Shown: positions 20,660 to 31,400, counted from the stretch's first letter. The stretch is DNA of 62,000 bases from Symbiodinium natans (GCA_905221605.1 CAJNDS010002834.1:830674-892673), one strand, 5' to 3'. Program-made: numbers and translations. Notes: generated by a model from the letters alone, not told the origin.

Positions 20660-20739
20660 GCGGAGGTCGGGCACATTCAGGTCATTGAAGAGGCGCTCCA
20701 GCGCGGCGACCCTCGGCCACTTTGGGATGTTGAGTTCGT
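20660..20739 (-). CDS. Exon island on the minus strand
   Basis: On the minus strand, CCTCCACAG is followed by a frame reading ELNIPKWPRVAALERLFNDL, then NVPDLRV and a GC or GT donor. Protein-like. CCCTAAA is on its plus-strand left and TTTAGGG on its right. In its own transcript sense it is again preceded by CCCTAAA and followed by TTTAGGG. Confidence 0.5.
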
Positions 20740-20834
20740 CTGTGGAGGTTCAGGGTTTAGGGTTTAGGGCTTAGAGCTTAGCGCTTAGGGCTTAGGGTTT
20801 AGGTGTTAAGGTTTTGGGGGTTTGGGGTAAGCTT

Positions 20835-21000
20835 ATGTTTTGGGGTTCTTCTGTCTATGTGTGGGGTGGGTGAGGTTCCGGGCTTAGGGTTTGGGGGAAG
20901 TTTAGAGTTTAGGGTTCTTCTGTTCTAGATGAGGTTCCGGGCCTAGGGTTTGGGGGAAGTTTAGAGTTTAGGGTTCTTCTGTTCTATGTGTGGGGCACCG
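20835..21000 (-). repeat. About 64-bp tandem repeat
   Basis: GGTTCTTCTGTTCTA...GAGGTTCCGGGC...GGGGAAGTTTAGAG occurs two and a half times. The unit includes TTTAGGG-like bases, so telomere-type sequence is part of a larger duplicated unit. Confidence 0.75.
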
Positions 21001-21284
21001 TCCTAGATTTTATGAGCTTGCTTCAAAGTAGGGTCCCCCCGCCCACGAGACCCAGTGTTTAGGGTTTAGGGTTTCGGGTTATGAAGCCCTCGAAGCCCCA
21101 ACCCTAGCACCCTATAAACCCTGAATCCCTGCTCCAAAAAAATCCCTTCTGAACCCACCCCAGGCCCTCTGGACCTTTTACAAACCCTAACTAAACCTTT
21201 AACCCTAAACCCCAAACCCTAAAGCCTAAACCCTAAACCCTAAACCCTAAACTCTAAACTCTAAACCCTAACAAACTGCTGCAG

Positions 21285-21366
21285 GAGATCTTGGAGCGCG
21301 CCGCTGAGCCCTTCGTGCGCATCGGCAGCGCGCCGGACCCCCTGGGACGCACCTTGGACCGAAGAG
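21285..21366 (+). CDS. Exon island, well-defined
   Basis: CTGCTGCAG|G acceptor; frame EILERAAEPFVRIGSAPDPL then GRTLDRR; donor GAG|GTCGTT. GC-rich and clearly protein-like. CCCTAAA/CTCTAAA to the left, TTTAGGG from about 21,375. Family unknown. Confidence 0.55.
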
Positions 21367-21951
21367 GTCGTTGGGGGTTTAGGGTTTGAGTTTGGGTTTT
21401 CGTTTTGGGGATTCACTGGTTAAGGGAGTTTAGATTTTTTGGGCTTTAGGGTTTTGCGGCTTAGGGGCTTCGGGTTTAGGGTTTAGGGCTAGGGTTTAGG
21501 GTTTTCGGGCTTGGGGTTCAGAGAGTTTAGAGGTTTTTGGTGGAGGGTTTGATTAGTAGCAGGTGGCTAGTTTCACCCTAAACCCTAAACCCTAAACCCT
21601 AAACCCTAAACCCTAAACCCTAAACCCTAAACCCTAAACCCTAAACCCTAAACCCCCCACCCGCCCTCCCCACCCCCCACACATAGTCGCGAAGCCTAGG
21701 CCTAAAGGATCCTGAAGCCTTATAGGGTTTAGGGTTTAGGGTTTAGGGTTTAGGGTTTAGGGTTTAGGGTTTAGGGTTTAGGGTTTAGGGCTCAGGGTTT
21801 TCCAAAATAGGGTACCCCTTTTATGCCCCAACAGAGCAAGGTACGCCCCTGGGACATCTTGTATTTTCCCTTATTGGGCTGAAGAGGATCATATTCAGGA
21901 TATTTTTCAGAGGGCTTCACGGGCCATCCTAGAAAAAAACGAAGCCACCTA

Positions 21952-22050
21952 GTTTAGGGTTTAGGGTTTAGGGTTTAGGGTTTAGGGTTTAGGGTTTAGG
22001 GTTTAGGGTTTAGGGTTTAGGGTATTTTCGGAAATCCCCATGTCAAGTAA
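21952..22050 (-). repeat. TTTAGGG tract with a 31-bp shared right flank (copy 1)
   Basis: The array ends in GGGTATTTTCGGAAATCCCC and on to CAAGTAA. The same 31 bp follow the tract at 24,528, whereas the left flanks differ. Confidence 0.85.
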
Positions 22051-22607
22051 CCCTTCTGGGAATTCTCCTCCTTGATTCATGCAAAGCCCTTGCTACCCCA
22101 AAAACTCCTTAAGAAGGGGGCTTCCCTCCCAAAACCCTAGCCCTAAACCCTAAAGCCTAAACCCTAGACCCTAAACCCTAAACCCTAAACCCTACTGCTT
22201 GGAACCCGAAGTCCCCTCCAAACTCGAAACCCGAAACTCTGTGAACCCTATATCAGCCGTAAAAACTCTAACCCTAAACCCCAAACCCTAGCCCTAAACC
22301 CAAACCCCAAACCCCAAACCCTAAACCCTTAAACCCTATACTCTAATTGCTGTGCGTACCAGCCAAGAAAAGAAGTAACAACCCCTCTATTGCCCTTATC
22401 AAGAAGATGTATTTTCATCTTTTCGGGGGGTTCTTAAGGAAACCCCAAACCCTAATTAATCATCAAACCCTAAACCCTAAACCGCTGCACCCCAAACCCC
22501 AGACTCCAAACCCTATTCCCCCTAAACCCTAAACCCTCAACCCTCAACCCTAAACCCTAAACCCCCAACCCATAGCTCCAAAATGCCAAACACATCGCAA
22601 GCCCCAG

Positions 22608-22657
22608 GCGCACGGCTGCTGCACGAGCTGTGCTGCGTCGGCGTGGCACCTCGAGCT
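22608..22657 (+). CDS. Exon-like island
   Basis: GCCCCAG|GC opens ARLLHELCCVGVAPRA, then TTTAGGG. Short; other frames are open too. Confidence 0.3.
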
Positions 22658-22774
22658 TTAGGGTTTACGGGGTTTTAGGGGGTTTAGGGTTTAGGGTTTA
22701 GGGTTTGGTGTTAGGGTATAGGGCTTGGGGGGTTTTAGGAAGTTTGGGGTCGGGTTCCTTTTGCTATCATTATT

Positions 22775-22890
22775 TTTATTATTGTTCTTATTCTTATTCT
22801 TATTCTTATTCTTATTCTTATTCTTATTCTTATTCTTATTCTTGTACTTCTTCTTATTATTATTGTTACTACTATTATATTATTATTAGT
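22775..22890. repeat. TTCTTA/TTA microsatellite
   Basis: (TTATTC)n then TTA-rich repeat. The Tyr/Ser-rich frame across it is a by-product. Confidence 0.9.
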
Positions 22891-23049
22891 AAATTGTTAT
22901 TCTATGGTTCAGCGGGGTTTAGGGTTGAGGATGCAGAACTAAAAGGGTCTCAGGTTTCGGGTTCCAGGCTTTACGGCTTGCATCGGGCTTCTACGTTTCG
23001 GCTTTAAGGTTTTTGTCCGGGCTCTGCGGGCGCTTCTATAGTCTTTGGA

Positions 23050-23175
23050 GAGCGAGCGAGCGAGAGAGAGAGAGAGAGAGAAAGAAAGAAGGAAAGAGCG
23101 AGAGCGAGGAACAACAAAAAAAGAGCGAGAGCGAGAGCGAGAGCGAGGAGAAACAAAAACTGAGTGAGAGTGAGA
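23050..23175. repeat. GA-rich microsatellite (GAGCGA, GA)
   Basis: Purine strand repeats of GA, GAAA and GAGCGA; long open frames on both strands are low complexity. Confidence 0.9.
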
Positions 23176-23626
23176 AGAGCGACCCAGGACACCTTCGCGC
23201 CGGGCGCCGGGGATGTGAAAGTTCAAGCCGTGGCATACAGCGAGGACCTGCTGGGCTGGGTCGGGATTCGATAAAGACACTGTAAAGTCACCGTTAAAGC
23301 CCCCCCCCCCCAAAAGAAAAATAGTACATAATAAAAGTAAAAAAACAAGCAATAAACAAATAGTAACAACAATATATATATATATATACATACAAAAATC
23401 AGGACCCTAAGCCCTAAGCCTTGAAATCCCAAGCGCAGACCTTGCCGAACCCCCATTTGTCCTCACAAGAATGCTACACTCCCCGCGCCGAGTCATACTC
23501 TGCGACGAGTGGCTGTCACCTGCCATTTAGGTGGGTTTGGGGTTGCAGGCTAACCTTAAGCTGCCCCTAAACCCCCAAGCTGCCCCTAAATCCATCAAAC
23601 ACCCAAACCCCCAAAACAAAACAAAG

Positions 23627-23737
23627 CTTGGTAGCCCAGAAGTACCCTTTGTCCATTTTTTGGATGAAGGTTCGCTTACAAAGTAACCAACCCCAAAAAG
23701 GGTGCCCTTATGAACATATGGTTCCTGGGCTACCAAG
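23627..23737. mobile_element. MITE family A, copy 2 (uninterrupted)
   Basis: CTTGGTAGCCCAG and CTGGGCTACCAAG ends. Perfect 4-bp duplication AAAG at 23,623-23,626 and 23,738-23,741. 111 bp. Serves as the intact reference for family A. Confidence 0.85.
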
Positions 23738-23743
23738 AAAGAA

Positions 23744-23900
23744 ACCCTAAACCCTAAACCCTACACCCTAAACCCTAACCCTTAACCCTAAACCCTAAAC
23801 CCTAAACCCTAAACCCTAAACCCTAAACCCTAAACCCTAAACCCTAAACCCTAAACCCTAAACCCTAAACCCTAAACCCTAAACCCTAAACCCTAAACCC
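23744..23900 (+). repeat. CCCTAAA tract, about 22 units
   Basis: Lies between a family A MITE and the exon island at 23,916. Confidence 0.95.
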
Positions 23901-23915
23901 TGGCCCAAACCCAAG

Positions 23916-23955
23916 GAGCAGCAGCGCTTCGACTGGCATTGCAGCCCAGGCACCG
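23916..23955 (+). CDS. Exon island, 40 bp
   Basis: CCCAAG|G opens EQQRFDWHCSPGTG; donor GTCCAGGG leads into TTTAGGG (23,963-24,040). The core between the two opposed tracts is only about 60 bp. Confidence 0.45.
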
Positions 23956-24434
23956 GTCCAGGGTTTGGGGTTTAGGGTTTAGGGTTTAGGGTTTAGGGTT
24001 TAGGGTTTAGGGTTTAGGGTTTAGGGTTTAGGGTTCAGGATTTTGGGGTAGATGGGCAGCTTCATCGAATGATTCCGACACTTGGGTTCAATTTCCAGGA
24101 TCCAGGCTTCAGGGTATTGTGGGCAGGGGTTTAGGTCTAGGCCCCTAAACCCCAAACCCCAAACCCTAAACCCCAAACCCTAAATCCTAAACCCTAAACC
24201 CACTTAGGCTTTTTGGAGGTCTGAGGGTGCCTTGGGTATCCCGACTGAGACTTCAAAGGCTCTCGGCTCTTAGTGGTTGATGATAGCGGGCTTGGTTGCG
24301 GGTTCGTGCACACCCCTTGAGTGCTTCGTGAAGCGCCGCAGGGTGGTGCCCTAAACCCTAAACCCTAAACCCTAAACCCTAAACCCTAAACCCTAAACCC
24401 TAAACCCTAAACCCTAAACCCTAAACCCTTCAAG

Positions 24435-24514
24435 GCTCTTGGGTGCCACCAGGAGCCTGAGCATTGCAAATCTCTTTCAACACCTCCAGAGCACAATGAA
24501 AACCTTCCCAAAAG
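24435..24514 (+). CDS. Exon island
   Basis: TTCAAG|G acceptor and AAAG|GTGGGC donor. Two frames are open; the more protein-like one reads LLGATRSLSIANLFQHLQST. CCCTAAA (24,350-24,428) and TTTAGGG (24,528-24,597) flank it. Confidence 0.45.
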
Positions 24515-24527
24515 GTGGGCGCCAAGT

Positions 24528-24625
24528 TTAGGGTTTAGGGTTTAGGGTTTAGGGTTTAGGGTTTAGGGTTTAGGGTTTAGGGTTTAGGGTTTAGGGTATT
24601 TTCGGAAATCCCCATGTCAAGTAAG
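24528..24625 (-). repeat. TTTAGGG tract with a 31-bp shared right flank (copy 2)
   Basis: The right flank is identical for 31 bp to the one at 22,020, then diverges. Confidence 0.85.
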
Positions 24626-25121
24626 AATCCTTTCAACCCCCTACATAGGGTCCCGTAAAACCCTGCAAGCATTGCTGCAGCCTGCCGACAGATGAAATCC
24701 CTTCACCGCAACAGTTTCGTCGGCGGGATCTTATCTTGGATGAGCGCCCTGGCAGAAGGTCTTGGCCCATAGAATGTTAGGAGTTTAGGGCTTTGGGCTG
24801 TTCAGGGCTTACGGCTTAGGGTTTCTGAGACTGTGCGTAGTGTCATGCGCTAGGCCCTTCCAGCAACTGTTTCCGGGGCGTTACGTTGAAGTTCCCTGGA
24901 CACACACACACACACAGGCTCATTATTGAGAGCTTTCTGGATTTTGAGCAGAAGCCGTCGAGCCCTGCGTGATACAGACCTGCTTTGGGCCTGTATAGGT
25001 GTCAAGCTGTGCTGTTGCTTCACCCCAACATCCACAAACCGTTAAACCCCAAACCCTCACTAAACCCTTTCAGCCCCACCTGAACCTGAACCTGCTGCGA
25101 CCCCTTTGAAAATCCACCCTA

Positions 25122-25245
25122 CTTGGAGGTTTGTTTAGGGTACTTATAACCCCAAATAGGACTGTCACTTATAAGCCCCTAAGTCCTCTTAGTAGGTTAT
25201 CAGCAGACTAACCCTCGGGGTTCAAAGTACCCATGAACCTCCAAG
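25122..25245. mobile_element. MITE family E, copy 1
   Basis: CTTGGAGGTTTG and GAACCTCCAAG ends. Inner GTACTTATAACCCC/GGTTCAAAGTACCC arms are shared with the copies at 45,051 and 56,364. Confidence 0.75.
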
Positions 25246-25360
25246 CAGACCCACCCTAAACCCTACACCCTAAACCCTAAACCCCAAACCCTAAACCCCA
25301 AACCCCAAACCCTAAACCCTAAACCCTAAACACCACCCTTCAACGCTGAAGACGACCCAG

Positions 25361-25436
25361 GGGCCACGACGCGCACGCCCGGGCTTGGGCCCGGGAGTGG
25401 GCTCGGGCGGCCTTGGGAGCGAGCCGGGAGGAGGAG
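25361..25436 (+). CDS. Exon island with a GTGAGG donor
   Basis: GACCCAG|G opens a frame GHDAHARAWAREWARAALGA then SREEE; the donor is GAG|GTGAGG. Ala/Arg/Trp-rich, probably helical. CCCTAAA (25,253-25,330) to the left, TTTAGGG (25,445-25,545) to the right. Confidence 0.55.
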
Positions 25437-25444
25437 GTGAGGTT

Positions 25445-25840
25445 GGGTTTAGGGTTTAGGGTTTGGGGTTTGGGGTTTAGGGTTTAGGGTTTAGGGTTTA
25501 GGGTTTAGGGTTTAGGGTTTAGGGTTTAGGGTTTAGTGTTAGGAGGAAGTGCTTGAGCCGCTGGGTTTACGGTTTAGGGTTTGGCGTTTGGGGGGTTGGG
25601 GTTTAGGGCTTAGGGCTTGGGGTTTGGGGTTTGGGGTTTGGGGTTTGGGGTTTGGTGGGTTGGGGTTAGGGTTTAGGGTTCAGGGTTTAGCGTTTAGGGT
25701 TTAGGATTTAGGGTTTAGGGTTTAGGGTTTAGGTTTAGGGTTTAGGGTTTAGGATTTAGGGTTTAAGTTTAGGGTTTAGGGTTTCGGGTTTAGGGTTTAG
25801 GGTTTAGGTTTAGGATTTAGGGCTTCGGGCTTAGGGTTTA
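25445..25840 (-). repeat. TTTAGGG tract with a TTTGGGG block
   Basis: Mostly TTTAGGG; about five consecutive GTTTGGG units near 25,618-25,655, many single-base variants after that. Confidence 0.9.
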
Positions 25841-26019
25841 GGGCATTTTTCCTGCATTTCCAAGGGCCTCGTGCCAGTGGCTGAAAGGACTAGAATTTTC
25901 CCTTGGCCCTTGGGCTCTTGACTACGGCTGTGCAGGTTTTCTCCAAGGTTCATAACGAGAGACCAGGAGTCGCTGGTCGCATACCTTTCGAGTGCACCCA
26001 GCTTGCAACCACACACATC

Positions 26020-26126
26020 CGTTTAGGGTCCAGGGTTCAGGGTTCAGGGTTCAGGGTTCAGGGTTCAGGGTTCAGGGTTTAGGGTTTAGGGTTTAGGGTT
26101 TAGGGTTTAGGGTTTAGGGTTAGCCC
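26020..26126 (-). repeat. TTCAGGG block, then TTTAGGG
   Basis: Seven consecutive TTCAGGG units followed by about seven TTTAGGG units with a sharp switch. Confidence 0.95.
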
Positions 26127-26148
26127 CCTCCCCTCATAGCCCGAACAG

Positions 26149-26249
26149 GCATTGTGTCTCGTCGGTTGCTGCACGGGGGCGTTCCTGGCCTTTGCGATCG
26201 CGAGAGCGCTTATCGAGGCCGGTCACACGCTGTCTACAGCCCACATTGG
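26149..26249 (+). CDS. Exon island with a hydrophobic Gly-rich motif
   Basis: CGAACAG|GC opens ALCLVGCCTGAFLAFAIARA then LIEAGHTLSTAHI, ending near GTGTAAC. A hydrophobic strand, GxxxG-type loop and helix ending in EAGHT resembles N-termini of family 1 glycosyltransferases, but the evidence is slight. TTTAGGG is on its left, so it breaks the usual order. Confidence 0.35.
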
Positions 26250-27050
26250 GTGTAACATCCCATGCTCCACCTTAAACTTTGTCATAGTTGGGTACCATGT
26301 TACATTTTTAAGGGTACTTAAACCCAATGAGGAATATAAATTCAAATTTTTCATATTCTCCCAACCATGAACTAGTAAACCCAACCTGCTAAGCATCCAG
26401 AAGCCCTACATCCCACCAAATAGCCAAACCCGCAAGCCGAAAGATGCCAAATTCGAATCAATACCCTAGGCTAGCAGCAACACAACATCCCCCCCCCCCT
26501 CCCCCAAACACAGCAAGTCAACAACCACGCTTTAAGAAGAACCTTTTTACCCTTCAACAAAAAGACTCACACCCCCCACCCCCCAAACCAAAAGAACAAG
26601 TAAAATGCATAAGGAAACCTAAAGCCCCAAGTAAGCACCCACGGAAAAGGCGCCGCAGAACAGGGCAGAGTTCATCGGGCTTATCCTCTTCCTTGAAGGT
26701 TTATGATCTTTTGCCGTTGCTTAGGGTCAAAACCCGACGGCGCTAAATAGCATGCCTGACAGGACTTCAACGTCACGCCCGCGGCCCTCTTCCTAGTGAA
26801 CCCTACGCCAAGGCACCACGGTGGGGACGTGTGAGGACCTACAGCGTTTGAAGCATACACCCGAGTCTAGACCTCGCACATGTAAATTTCCCTAAGCCCG
26901 AAGCCCCAACCCCTAAAGCAATCGGGACTTGGGACATGTATTGACGTTTCTCTTGTTGGTCCGGTTCACGGATTTGGGGGATGGTTGCAGTCTATTTGGA
27001 GAGCCCTGTTGAATCCCCAAGCCCGAACATGGCCTCAACCCTATCAGTCT

Positions 27051-27146
27051 GGATGTTCCCCCTTAAACTAACAGTCCTCCATGGGGAGTACACTAGGGCG
27101 TACTAGAATACAAATCAAGGACTGCTAGTCTAAGGGGGACCATCCC
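27051..27146. mobile_element. MITE family B, copy (uninterrupted)
   Basis: GGATGTTCCCCCTTAAACTA and CTAGTCTAAGGGGGACCATCC ends; 96 bp. Confidence 0.8.
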
Positions 27147-27632
27147 AACCTTTTAGCCCCAACCCCCCCTGCCATTCCTGAAGCCCAAGGCTAAGGCCCC
27201 CTAAACTCAGAAGCCTAAGCGGATAAGCCCCAAAGACTAGCCCTGTGCCCCTAAGCAGAGGCCCAAAACCTTAAGAAGTCCTGGGTTTAGGGGCTTCTAG
27301 GGTTTAGTAGGGTTTAGAGGGTTCAGCGTTTGTAGGGTTTAGTGCTTAGGGAATCTTAAACGGGAGACTGCCGCAGAGGTTTCCTTGGTGTAGCACTGCA
27401 CTTCCGGCTGTACTACGGGCGCCTCGTCAGAGGGGGTGGGCTGTAGCGTCGGTTTGGCTTAGGTTGAAAGATTCGTGTGGAAGGCTAAATTCTATCTTGT
27501 TGTTTGCTTTTTTTTGGGGAAGAGGTGTGGTACTTAACGCTGCTAAGGGCTTGTGGGTTTTGAGTTTGAGGGCTTAATGTCGAGGCATTTTGGGGGTATG
27601 ACGGGGGTGGCGATGGCTTTAGGGTGTAGCTA

Positions 27633-27774
27633 TAACTGCAACTCAAAAGGTGCTGCTAGCGGTTTAGGGTTTAGGGTTTCGGCTTTCGGGTTTAGGGTTT
27701 AGGGTTTCAGGTTTAGGGTGTAGGGTTTAGGGTTCAGGGTTTATAGTAAACTGCAACTCAAAAAGGCTGCTAGG
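27633..27774. repeat. 28-bp direct repeats flanking a TTTAGGG tract
   Basis: 27,633-27,660 and 27,747-27,774 share the core CTGCAACTCAAAA(A)GG...GCTGCTAG. Between them is about 85 bp of TTTAGGG-type repeat. Confidence 0.8.
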
Positions 27775-28024
27775 CTCTGCCTCTCATTCACTTCCCAGAA
27801 GCAGCTTCAAGAACAATTTTTGAGGGTCTCGGGGTTCAGGGCTTAGGCTTACTCAGTCAAGGTTTTGGCGGGTCACCCTAAACCCCAAACCCCAAACCCT
27901 GAACCCTGAACCCTGAACCCTGAACCCTGAACCCTGAAACCCTAAACCCTAAAACCCTAAACCCTAAGCCCTAAAACCCTAAACCCTAAAACCCTAAACC
28001 CTCAACACCCAAGCCTCTCCTGAG

Positions 28025-28098
28025 GACTGCGCCGTCCACGTGCTCGTGGATGGCACGGCGACCTACGGACCTCCCTGGCGCTACGAGGAGCCCCCAGG
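28025..28098 (+). CDS. Exon island
   Basis: CTCCTGAG|G opens a frame that in phase reads CAVHVLVDGTATYGPPWRYE then EPPG, with a likely GC donor. Strongly protein-like. CCCTAAA (27,875-28,010) to the left; a G13 run and TTTAGGG to the right. Family unknown. Confidence 0.5.
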
Positions 28099-28840
28099 GC
28101 TTTTGTGGGGGGGGGGGGGGTTTTATAAGGTTTCTATAGGGTTTTTGGGGGGTTTAGGGTTTAGGGCTAGGGTTTAGGGTTGAGGGTTTAGGGGTTTCGG
28201 GTTGCCAGGTATAGGGTTTTAGGGTTTCGGGTTTAGGGTTTTAAGGTTTAGGGTTTAGGTGTTTGGGGTTGTTCCTACGAAGCCCTTGGCCACCAGACCC
28301 TAAACTGCCTAAACCCTAAACCCCAACCTATAATCCCCTAAGCCCTAAGCCCTCAGCCCTAAGCCCTAAACCCCCAGCCTCTAAAACCCTCAGGCCTAAA
28401 CCCTGTACTAACTCAGCCAGCTTGGATCACCCCCCCCCCCCCCCCCCCGGCAAATCGGCCTCAAAAGCCGTAAGCACCGCGAGCCCTGAGCCGCCCAAAC
28501 CGGGAAGCTGAGACACCCTCAGCACCAACCATCCAAGCCCTATGAGCCTCAACCCTGAGCCCTAAACCCTAAACCCTAAACCCTAAACCTTAAACCCTAA
28601 ACCCTAAACCCTAAACCCTAAACCCTAAACCCTAAACCCTAAACCCTAAACCCTAAACCTAAATTTCTTCATGCACATTCCTAAGCCCTCAACCCTCAGG
28701 TTCGTCGACTCTCAAGCCCTATAGACCCAACCAGGACGCCCAGGCATGCCCCTTATTTTTCTTTTTCGCATGAGGTTTAGGGTTTAGGGTTTAGGGTTTA
28801 GGGTTTAGGTTTTAGGGCTTAGGGTTTAGGGTTCCCTATA

Positions 28841-28958
28841 CCTTTGCTAGGGAACCGGCCTTTATGAAGCTGAAAGCCACTAAGCCTCCCCAAACCCCAA
28901 ACCTAAACCTTTATTGCTGGGGAACCTGCCTTACAAAAGCTGAAACCACTAGGCCTCC
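28841..28958. repeat. About 48-bp direct repeats around short telomere-like sequence
   Basis: CCTTTGCTAGGGAACCGGCC... and CCTTTATTGCTGGGGAACC... continue alike through GAAGCTGAAAGCCACTAAGCC. They are separated by ACCCCAAACCTAAA and flanked by tracts on both sides. Confidence 0.7.
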
Positions 28959-29047
28959 GAACCCCAAACCCTAAACCCGAAACCCTAAACCCTAAACCCT
29001 AAACCCTAAACCCTAAACCCTCTTTTCCACCACCTGCTCGTTTCGAG

Positions 29048-29100
29048 GTGTCTACCAAAGGCTCCTTCTCAGTGAAGCGCTACACGAATGTGCAGGAGCG
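29048..29100 (+). CDS. Exon island
   Basis: TTTCGAG|G opens VSTKGSFSVKRYTNVQER; donor GTTGGAG. CCCTAAA to the left, TTTAGGG (29,157-29,215) to the right. Confidence 0.45.
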
Positions 29101-29463
29101 GTTGGAGTTTAGAGTCCAGTATAGTAGGCTTCTTGCGGGGGTTCTAGGTTTTTTGGGGTTTAGGGTTTAGGGCTAGGGTTTAGGGTTTAGGGTTTAGGGT
29201 TTAGGGTTTAGCTTCTTCAGTCTGTTTTTTCCTAGGGTGGTCAGATCCGAAAGGTCCTGGTAAGAACCAGCACGCAAATCCCGAGAAGGACATGGCCGAG
29301 CAGGTGCTCCAAGGAGTGAGAAACGCCTGACCAACTGCCCTTTTCGAAGAAACTGCCCTCCCGGCAGAAGGGCTTAGAGATGTTCTACCAACCCCTCCCC
29401 CTAGGGGACCCCGAGCCCTAAACCCTAAGCCTAAACCCTACAGCACCTTCCTTACACTTTCAG

Positions 29464-29502
29464 ATAGCCCAGCTTGGTAGCGCCCGCCTGCTTCGACCGC
29501 AG
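29464..29502 (+). CDS. Exon island, 13 codons
   Basis: CACTTTCAG precedes exactly 13 codons, IAQLGSARLLRPQ, ending at CAG|GCAGAC (GC donor). CCCTAAA-type upstream, TTTAGGG (29,515) downstream. Confidence 0.45.
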
Positions 29503-29959
29503 GCAGACTTTCAGGGTTTAGGGTTTAGGTTAAGGGTTTGGGGTTTCGGGTTTAGGGTTTAGGGGTTTGGGGATAAAGGGGGCCGCTGCTTCACGCTGAG
29601 GGTGTAGGGTGGTAGGATAGCTGTCTGGGTGCAGGACTTCATCATGACACTTACTTGTCTTGGGGCTTTCGCTGCCTTGCCCAGAATGCACAGGCTGTTT
29701 GAGAGTTCAGGGTTTTGGGATTTAGGGTTCAGGGTTTAGGGTTTGGGGTTTAGGGTTTAGGGTTCAGGGTTTAGGGTTTAGGGTTCAGGGTTTAGGGTTC
29801 AGGGTTTAGGGTTTAGGGTTTAGGGTGAGGGTTTTTCATGCCAGGGTGCTCAGCAGAATGTGACCGCGTGCACGGTGTACGTCCTCAGCCGCAGTCGGTT
29901 TAGGATGTTGGGCTTTGGGGGTTCGCAGTTCCCGATACCACGTTGCCACAGGAGTAGCG

Positions 29960-30199
29960 GTTTAGGGGTTAGGGTTTAGGGTTTAGGGTTTAGGGTTTAG
30001 GGTTTAGGGTTAGGGTTTAGGGTTTAGGGTTTAGGGTTTAGGGTTTAGGGTTTAGGGTTTAGGGTTTAGGGTTTAGGGTTTAGGGTTTAGGGTTTAGGGT
30101 TTAGGGTTAGGTTTAGGGTTTAGGGTTTAGGGTTTAGGGTTTAGGGTTTAGGGTTTAGGGTTTAGGGTTTAGGGTTTAGGGTTTAGGGTTTAGGGTTTA
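29960..30199 (-). repeat. Longest TTTAGGG tract, about 34 units
   Basis: 240 bp with only two or three 6-bp slips. It is followed by about 140 bp of unique sequence and then AT repeats. Confidence 0.97.
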
Positions 30200-30339
30200 G
30201 ATCTTGAGGCCCAAGCCCCAAGGAAGTAAGACTCGCTTAGGAGTTGCCAGCCGTTCCGGTGCTAGAAGCAGGCCTTTGAATTCTCTTCCGAGCAAAGTCC
30301 GCGAGCAAAGGCCCGCGTCGTGCCAGCCCGTGTTAGGCA

Positions 30340-30515
30340 AACAAATAAATAAATATAAAAATAAATATAAATAAATAAATAAATATATATATATATGTAT
30401 CCATATGGAGATAGCTATATATATATATATGTATCATATAATAAAATGTACGCAAATAGCCTGTAATCTAAAATAAAGCATATATACATATATACCATTT
30501 TGTACATATATGTAT
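30340..30515. repeat. AAATA/TA-rich low-complexity block
   Basis: AAATAAATA and TATATA repeats; no gene seen. Confidence 0.85.
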
Positions 30516-31246
30516 ATGCGGTGGGGTCTTTATTCTTGTTTAACTACCCTGAAGCCCCCAAGCACCCTGACAAAATCCCCCCCCCCCCCAGAGGCCCTCT
30601 GAAACCCTTAAGCCCCCAATGAGGGTTTAGGGCTTGGGGTTTATGGGGATTATAGGGTCTAAACAGGGATTGTAGGGTTTTTTGGGTGGTTTATTGGGAT
30701 TAAGGGTTTGTTATGGGAATTTATAGGGGTTTTTTGGGGGGTATATCAGGTTTTCGGGGTGCTTGATGAAACCCCGAAGCTGATTCCCTGCTCACACCCC
30801 AGAACTCAAGCTTGAACTCTAACAAGCCCCATAAACGCACCATAGAAACGCACCCTCCCTAGTTTAGGGTTTAGGGACCCTTAATATACCCCTACATAGT
30901 ATAGTCCTCATTATAGCAACCACCGAAAGGGTAGCCCTACCCTGTAATTATCGCCCCGAGCCGCTTCATAAACCTGACATAGTTCAAACCTACCGTGAAT
31001 ACGAGCCCAAAAGCCCTAAGCCCTCTTAGAAACCGAGTTCGAGCCGCAAGCCTTAGCCGCACTGAGCGCAAGTAGGGATGCTGCCTGAGGGCTCTCAACC
31101 CGGAACTCTAAAACATCATAAGCCCATAAACCCTAAACCCTACAATCCTAAACCCCTAAACCCTGAGGGTTTAGGGTTTAGGGTTTCGGGTTTAGGGTTT
31201 AGGGTTTAGGGCCTAAACCATCTAAACCTTAAGTTTATGGCTTCAG

Positions 31247-31324
31247 GTTCTAGAGGGGGCTTTCGGAGAACTCCCGCACCACATGGGACCGTTTCACGGC
31301 CCAGCGGAGGTTCGGAGCACTGTG
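31247..31324 (+). CDS. Exon island with a GTTTAGGG donor
   Basis: GGCTTCAG|G opens 26 codons in phase: VLEGAFGELPHHMGPFHGPA then EVRSTV. The next bases are GTTTAGGG, the first unit of an 11-unit tract, so the donor GT is the telomere repeat itself. CCTAAACC-type sequence precedes it. Confidence 0.55.
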
Positions 31325-31400
31325 GTTTAGGGTTTAGGGTTTAGGGTTTAGGGTTTAGGGTTTAGGGTTTAGGGTTTAGGGTTTAGGGTTTAGGGTTTAG
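31325..31400 (-). repeat. TTTAGGG tract starting at an exon boundary
   Basis: About 11 perfect units that begin exactly where the open frame at 31,247 ends. Confidence 0.95.

Noticed and set aside
23004-23391. Ser/Arg/Leu-rich frames on both strands
   Set aside because: Low-complexity translation of GA-rich microsatellite.
26444-26746. 100-codon plus frame with poly-Pro and basic tail
   Set aside because: Driven by C runs and A-rich sequence; no acceptor, donor or motif supporting it.
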